From positions 1 to 8,917 of the forward strand of contig JAKBKR010000062.1 of assembly GCA_021832495.1 (NCBI GenBank): a stretch of 8,917 bases of DNA, given 5' to 3'. The DNA comes from a bacterium. Lineage in GTDB: Archaea > Thermoplasmatota > Thermoplasmata > Lutacidiplasmatales > UBA184. Under the pieces are notes generated by a model. That model was given only the letters and a program-made list of their open reading frames with translations. It had not been told where the DNA came from and ran no database searches. The translations under genes were made by a program, and so were the position numbers. This document shows, piece after piece, positions 5,443 to 8,917 of this stretch (position 1 is its first letter; every line of letters begins with the position of its first letter).

Positions 5443-6831
5443 ATGTCGAGTTCTGTAGCGCCTGTTAAGGGGTCCAAAGAGTCGAAGAGCACGACAAAGC
5501 GTCATGTCAAGATCGTGACCCCGATCCCGGGACCGAAGGCCAAAGAGATCATCCGGAGGGACCAGGCATCCATCATGACCTCCACAAAGAGCGGGCCGGT
5601 GGTCGCCGCCCGAGGACAGGGGGTGCTGGTGACGGATGTGGACGGGAATGTCTTCCTGGACTTCGCTAGCGGTGTCGGGGTCCTCGGTACCGGGCATTGC
5701 CACCCGCACGTCGTCGAGGCGGTCAAACATCAGGCAGAAGAGCTCATGCACTTTGCCGGGACGGACTTTTACTACGAGGTGCAGACACGTCTCGCCGAGC
5801 GCTTGGCGAAATCCGCTCCGGGGGACAATCCAAAGAAGGTCTTCTACACCAATTCGGGGGCGGAGAGCGTCGAGGCCGCCATCAAGATGGCCCGATGGCA
5901 GTCCGGCCGACCCATGACCCTGGGTCTCATCGGAGCTTTCCATGGGCGCACCATGGGCGCCCTGAGCATGACTTCGAGCCGGCCGGTCCAGCGCCGGCGG
6001 TTCAATGCCTTCACCGGCGGGGGAACCCATATTCCGGCCCCGTACTGCTACCGGTGCCCATACAAACTCGAATACCCGAGCTGTGGTCTCTACTGCGTGA
6101 AGATCTTGGACGAGCTCTATTTCTCGAGCGTCCTTCCCCCGGAAGACGTGGCCGCTTTCATTGTAGAGCCCGTTATGGGCGAAGGAGGGTACGTGGTCCC
6201 CCCCAAGGACTACTTCCAGGCCGTTCATAAAGTACTGAAACCTCATGGGATCCTCCACATCGATGATGAGGTGCAGGCCGGCGTCGGTCGCACCGGCAAG
6301 ATGTGGGCGATCGAACATTTCGGGGTGGTGCCCGACATGATCACGAGCGCGAAAGCCTTGGGAAGCGGGATTCCCATCGGGGCCATGATCTTCGACCAGA
6401 AACTGGACTATCCCGTCCAAGGCGCCCATTCCAACACGTTCGGCGGCAACCTCGTCGCCTGCGCCGCGGCCAATGCCACGCTGGATGTGATGGACAAGGA
6501 ACGACTCCTCGAGAACGCCAGCCGCCAAGGAAGTTACCTGAAAAAGCGTCTGGAGGAGCTCAAGGAGAAGTACATGGTCATCGGTGATGTGCGTGGGGTC
6601 GGCCTCATGGTCGCGACCGAGTTCGTAAAGGACCGCCGCACGAAGGAACCGGCGATCGCCCTGCGTGACGAGATCGAGCAGGAAGCCTACCGCCGGGGAC
6701 TCGTGCTCCTGGGATGCGGCAAGTCCGGCATCCGGTACATACCGCCGCTCATCGTTCAGGAAGAGCACATAGACGAAGCCGTGGAGATCCTCGATGCCTC
6801 CATTGCGCACGCTCTCAAGAGCGTGGGATGA
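5443..6831 (+). CDS. Class III PLP-dependent aminotransferase (archaeal ornithine/GABA aminotransferase-like)
   Basis: A 462-residue fold-type I, class III aminotransferase. The PLP phosphate segment is NSGAESVEAAIKMAR from residue 137. DDEVQAGVGRTG (from 274) contains Asp275, which contacts the pyridine nitrogen, and the Schiff-base lysine is Lys304 in SAKALGSGIPIG. The segment SNTFGGN lies near 367 and GVGLMVATEF near the C-terminus. The archaeal relatives with a GPKAKEII N-terminus include ornithine aminotransferase, 4-aminobutyrate aminotransferase and broad-specificity amino-acid racemase enzymes, so the substrate cannot be read from sequence. Four cysteines at 202, 205, 214 and 218 (PYCYRCPYKLEYPSCGLYC) look family-specific. 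The ATG at 5443 is chosen because 39 further upstream in-frame residues overlap the divergent gene and resemble no aminotransferase. Its stop overlaps the cbf5 start (ATGA), suggesting translational coupling. Confidence 0.93.
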   Translation: MSSSVAPVKGSKESKSTTKRHVKIVTPIPGPKAKEIIRRDQASIMTSTKSGPVVAARGQGVLVTDVDGNVFLDFASGVGVLGTGHCHPHVVEAVKHQAEELMHFAGTDFYYEVQTRLAERLAKSAPGDNPKKVFYTNSGAESVEAAIKMARWQSGRPMTLGLIGAFHGRTMGALSMTSSRPVQRRRFNAFTGGGTHIPAPYCYRCPYKLEYPSCGLYCVKILDELYFSSVLPPEDVAAFIVEPVMGEGGYVVPPKDYFQAVHKVLKPHGILHIDDEVQAGVGRTGKMWAIEHFGVVPDMITSAKALGSGIPIGAMIFDQKLDYPVQGAHSNTFGGNLVACAAANATLDVMDKERLLENASRQGSYLKKRLEELKEKYMVIGDVRGVGLMVATEFVKDRRTKEPAIALRDEIEQEAYRRGLVLLGCGKSGIRYIPPLIVQEEHIDEAVEILDASIAHALKSVG

Positions 6832-7763
6832 GTTCCGGTAATCCGTCCCCTCTCCCTATCCCGTCGGATGGGGCTTTTCTCCTGATCGACAAGCCCCGGG
6901 GCCCGAGCTCCCATCAGGTCACTGCATGGGTCCGCGACATGCTCGGTGTCTCCCGGGCTGGCCACGCGGGGACCCTTGACCCCGGAGTGAGCGGCCTCCT
7001 CGTCATCGCGGTCGGCAAAGCGCTCCGCCTCATTCCGCTCGTCCTGACATTCTCAAAGCGGTACGTCGGGGTCGTGCAATTGCATGGTCCGGTGGAACGA
7101 GCGGCTCTGCAGTCGGCGCTCACTGATTTTGTCGGACCGATCTATCAAACTCCCCCCGTGCGGTCTGCCGTAAAACGTCAGCGACGCGTCCGCACGATCC
7201 ACACCCTCGAAATCATCGAAAGGCAGGAGAACACCTTGCTCATCGACGTCACCTGCGAGTCGGGTACCTATGTGCGGACCCTCGCGGTGGACCTTGGAGA
7301 TGCCCTCGGCGTGGGGGGCCATCTCTCGGAGCTACGGAGGGTGGCGACCGGCCCGTTCGTGGAGGAGCAACTGATCTCCCTCCCTATGCTTTCGGACGCC
7401 ATCGCGCTCGTCCGGGAAGGGCACCCCGAGATATTGCAGGGCATGCTGCACCGTCCTGAGGAGGTCTGGAGCCGCGTTCCCAGGGTTGTCGTGAAGGATT
7501 CGGCAGTGGACGCTCTCGCCCACGGTGCGGACCTCGCTGCAGCGGGGGTCGCCTCCCTCCTGGGCTCCTTTTCGGCTGGAGACCGCTTGGCCCTTGTGAC
7601 ACGCCGGAACGAACTCATCGCCACCGGCCGTGCGCTGGTGAACGCCTCCGCGATTTCGTCTAAGACCGAGGGTTGGGTGATCGATGCGGAGAGCGTCTTC
7701 TTGGCGCCGGGGCAGTATCCCCGGTACTGGGGTCCCGAAAAGGGGCGGGCGAAAGCTCAATAG
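6828..7763 (+). CDS. cbf5: Cbf5-type tRNA/rRNA pseudouridine synthase (H/ACA RNP catalytic subunit)
   Basis: A 311-residue TruB-family enzyme with a PUA domain, the archaeal Cbf5 layout. It isomerises uridine to pseudouridine in rRNA guided by H/ACA RNAs, with Nop10, Gar1 and L7Ae as partners, and can act on tRNA U55. The catalytic site is RAGHAGTLDPGVSGLL with Asp51. FSKRYVGVVQLHG (75-87), TPPVRSAVKRQRRVR (108-122) and ESGTYVRTLAVDLG (144-157) are conserved TruB/Cbf5 blocks. The PUA domain spans about 218-295 (AHGADLAAAGV, FSAGDRLALVT), and the chain ends near YPRYWG as archaeal Cbf5 often does. The N-terminus before FLLIDKP is only about 16 residues, shorter than in many archaeal homologues. 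The start at 6828 forms an ATGA overlap with the aminotransferase; an upstream in-frame start would extend into that gene and adds no Cbf5-like residues. None of the partner genes is in the window. Confidence 0.95.
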   Translation: MSSGNPSPLPIPSDGAFLLIDKPRGPSSHQVTAWVRDMLGVSRAGHAGTLDPGVSGLLVIAVGKALRLIPLVLTFSKRYVGVVQLHGPVERAALQSALTDFVGPIYQTPPVRSAVKRQRRVRTIHTLEIIERQENTLLIDVTCESGTYVRTLAVDLGDALGVGGHLSELRRVATGPFVEEQLISLPMLSDAIALVREGHPEILQGMLHRPEEVWSRVPRVVVKDSAVDALAHGADLAAAGVASLLGSFSAGDRLALVTRRNELIATGRALVNASAISSKTEGWVIDAESVFLAPGQYPRYWGPEKGRAKAQ

Positions 7764-7800
7764 TTCCCTCTCCCATGTTCCATCAGGGGATGGTGGCGTA

Positions 7801-8490
7801 ATGTCGGCGGTCTGGCTCTATCTACTTGAGGTCCTGGCGTTCCCCCTTGCCTTGGCAGCGGGCCTCACCTTGGTCTCGACCCGCGAGGTGGACCGGTACT
7901 ACCGGAACCACAACACGACCTCCCTCTTGGTATCCGAGGAGGAGAACGAACAGTTGGATCCCTCGATGCACGGTTTGACCAAGTGGCTGCTCTTCGCCCT
8001 GTTTTTCAACATTGTCTACCTCACGGTCAATATCTCGCTCGTGCAAGCGACCCTGTTCGATTCGATCTACCTCTATGTCGCCTCGGTGGGAGCGTTCTTG
8101 GTGGCATCGTTCCTCGCCCTGGTCTATGCCTTCCGGTTCCATGAGAAGCGCTTTCTCATCACGGGGATCGCATTCTCCATCCTCGGCACCGTGGTGATCT
8201 TCTCTTCGATCCAGCTCGGCTTCGGGCACTGGACGGCCTACGGGACAAGCGCGTCCTCCGCCACCTCGATCGGCGCCAAGGCGCCTGACTACATCGTCCC
8301 GATCGTGATGGCGGGCGTGGCGTGGGCCATCACCTTGGTCTCTTTCCTACTGGATCTTCGGGTCGGAGAGCGGTTCCTGCCGTTCCGGATAGAGCAACCG
8401 GAAGGTTACCGGGTCATGCTTGCCGCTTTGGCTCTTGGCTGGACAGCCATGCTCATCGCAATGATCCACCCGATCCTGAGCTTGCTGTGA
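7801..8490 (+). CDS. Six-helix integral membrane protein, function unknown
   Basis: A 229-residue polytopic membrane protein that I do not recognise. Hydrophobic segments at about 4-26, 62-82, 88-111, 117-139, 165-185 and 206-228 give six predicted transmembrane helices. The loop between helices 1 and 2 (27-61) is hydrophilic and acidic (EVDRYYRNHN, SEEENEQLDPS). A second loop at about 141-164 is rich in Ser/Thr/Ala/Gly. No catalytic motif, cofactor-binding motif or transporter signature is visible. The ATG at 7801 is preceded by GGATGGTGG, a fair ribosome site, and the upstream extension of the frame overlaps cbf5 with unrelated residues. It lies 37 bp after cbf5 with no TATA box between, so it is probably the last gene of the aminotransferase-cbf5 group. 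The link to Cbf5 may be no more than shared transcription. Confidence 0.85.
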   Translation: MSAVWLYLLEVLAFPLALAAGLTLVSTREVDRYYRNHNTTSLLVSEEENEQLDPSMHGLTKWLLFALFFNIVYLTVNISLVQATLFDSIYLYVASVGAFLVASFLALVYAFRFHEKRFLITGIAFSILGTVVIFSSIQLGFGHWTAYGTSASSATSIGAKAPDYIVPIVMAGVAWAITLVSFLLDLRVGERFLPFRIEQPEGYRVMLAALALGWTAMLIAMIHPILSLL

Positions 8491-8523
8491 GAACGTGGGC
8501 CCCGGATGTTTCCCCGGGTGCGC

Positions 8524-8917
8524 TCAGAGCGCTTCCGTCGTTGAATTCACCGCGTGGTTGAGCGCGATCTCCGCGATGTCGGAAGCATAGAGGGCGGTAC
8601 GCTCAAGGCTCTCGAGGACATACGCCAAGGCGACGGCGACCCGCCCCTTGCGGGTGAAGAAATCCTGGAGCTCGGGGTCCCGGGATGAGACCATCCTCGA
8701 CACGGCGTCTATGACCTCGTTCGCGTGTTCCATGTTGCGCGAGAACAAAGTTTCCACGGCCGTCTCAAGCAGTTTCAATGCGTCGGCGGAAAGTCGCGAG
8801 AGCTCTTCGACAGGGCCGCTGGGCAACCGCCCGCCCTCCACAATGTCCGTCACCTTCGCGATGCGGACGGCGTGGTCCGCGATTCGTTCCAGGGTCTTGG
8901 AAGCGAGGTCGTACGTG
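8524..8917 (-). CDS. PhoU-domain protein, C-terminal part (cut by window edge)
   Basis: The last 130 residues of a PhoU-family protein; the 5' end lies beyond the right edge. The frame is open to the edge and the upstream residues are clearly PhoU-like: YDLASKTLERIADHAVRIAK carries the ExxxD metal-site pattern. It is followed by a second three-helix unit with LESLERTALYASDIAEIALN, where that acidic motif is weaker. A GTG at 8851-8853 could be read as a start but lies inside the conserved helix, so it is internal. PhoU proteins regulate phosphate uptake, normally with Pst transporters and, in archaea, sometimes fused to an AbrB-type DNA-binding domain. Whether such a domain exists here cannot be seen. 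It is convergent with the membrane protein, 33 bp apart. Confidence 0.87.
   Translation of the reverse strand, partial: TYDLASKTLERIADHAVRIAKVTDIVEGGRLPSGPVEELSRLSADALKLLETAVETLFSRNMEHANEVIDAVSRMVSSRDPELQDFFTRKGRVAVALAYVLESLERTALYASDIAEIALNHAVNSTTEAL

Noticed and set aside
5410..6810. A 466-residue open frame antisense to the aminotransferase
   Set aside because: Rich in His, Gly, Asp and Arg without any domain pattern; the + strand frame carries every class III aminotransferase motif.
8501..8532. Two short inverted repeats (CCCGG...CCGGG and GCGCT-CAG-AGCGC) near the membrane protein and PhoU 3' ends
   Set aside because: Stems of 5 bp without T-tracts are expected by chance in GC-rich DNA, and the second overlaps the PhoU stop codon.
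8524..8853. Taking the GTG at 8851-8853 as the start of a small 109-residue PhoU protein
   Set aside because: The frame continues to the window edge with strongly PhoU-like residues (LERIADHAVRIAK), so the gene is cut rather than short.

Overview
This GC-rich window reads as archaeal chromosome. Three genes belong to archaeal/eukaryotic-type families: a class-1 release factor of the aRF1/eRF1 type with NIKS and GGQ motifs, a Cbf5-type (TruB + PUA) pseudouridine synthase, and a regulator ending in a bacterio-opsin-activator ('bat') type helix-turn-helix. Archaeal TATA-like boxes sit about 25-28 bp upstream of several start codons. The bat-type HTH and the gene mix fit a euryarchaeal lineage, most plausibly Thermoplasmatota. 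That placement is inference; no rRNA or tRNA is present to confirm it. There is no mobile element, CRISPR array or RNA gene that I can support, and no stretch over 300 bases without a gene.

Layout. (1) 1-880: a + strand bat-type HTH regulator, convergent with the next block. (2) 881-4073: a five-gene minus-strand block. In transcription order it runs: NiSOD maturation protease (sodX), an unrecognised 212-residue protein whose start overlaps the sodX stop (ATGA), nickel superoxide dismutase (sodN), thioredoxin, and aRF1. (3) 4206-4691: a + strand DUF1801-like protein, divergent from sodX. (4) 4725-5384: a minus-strand protein joining a cysteine-less IscA/HesB-like domain to a MIP18/SufT-type (DUF59) domain. 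(5) 5443-8490: a + strand group of a class III PLP aminotransferase, cbf5 (ATGA overlap) and a six-helix membrane protein. (6) 8524-8917: the C-terminal part of a PhoU-domain protein on the minus strand, cut by the window edge.

How the genes work together. The centre of interest is the NiSOD block. SodN carries the diagnostic nickel hook HCDIPCGIYDP after a 20-residue propeptide. SodX is a soluble S26-type protease of the kind that removes that propeptide to expose the His ligand. Between them, translationally coupled to sodX, lies an unrecognised protein with five histidines in eleven residues (positions 37-47). It is a candidate accessory or nickel-handling factor. A thioredoxin follows sodN and could keep the hook cysteines reduced. 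Genes that begin transcription units (sodX, the DUF1801 gene, the HesB-MIP18 gene, probably sodN) have TATA boxes at a spacing that predicts leaderless mRNAs and mostly lack Shine-Dalgarno (SD) sequences. Internal genes such as aRF1 and the membrane protein have SD-like sequences. The remaining genes serve translation (aRF1), rRNA/tRNA pseudouridylation (Cbf5), Fe-S protein maturation (HesB-MIP18) and amino-acid metabolism (aminotransferase).
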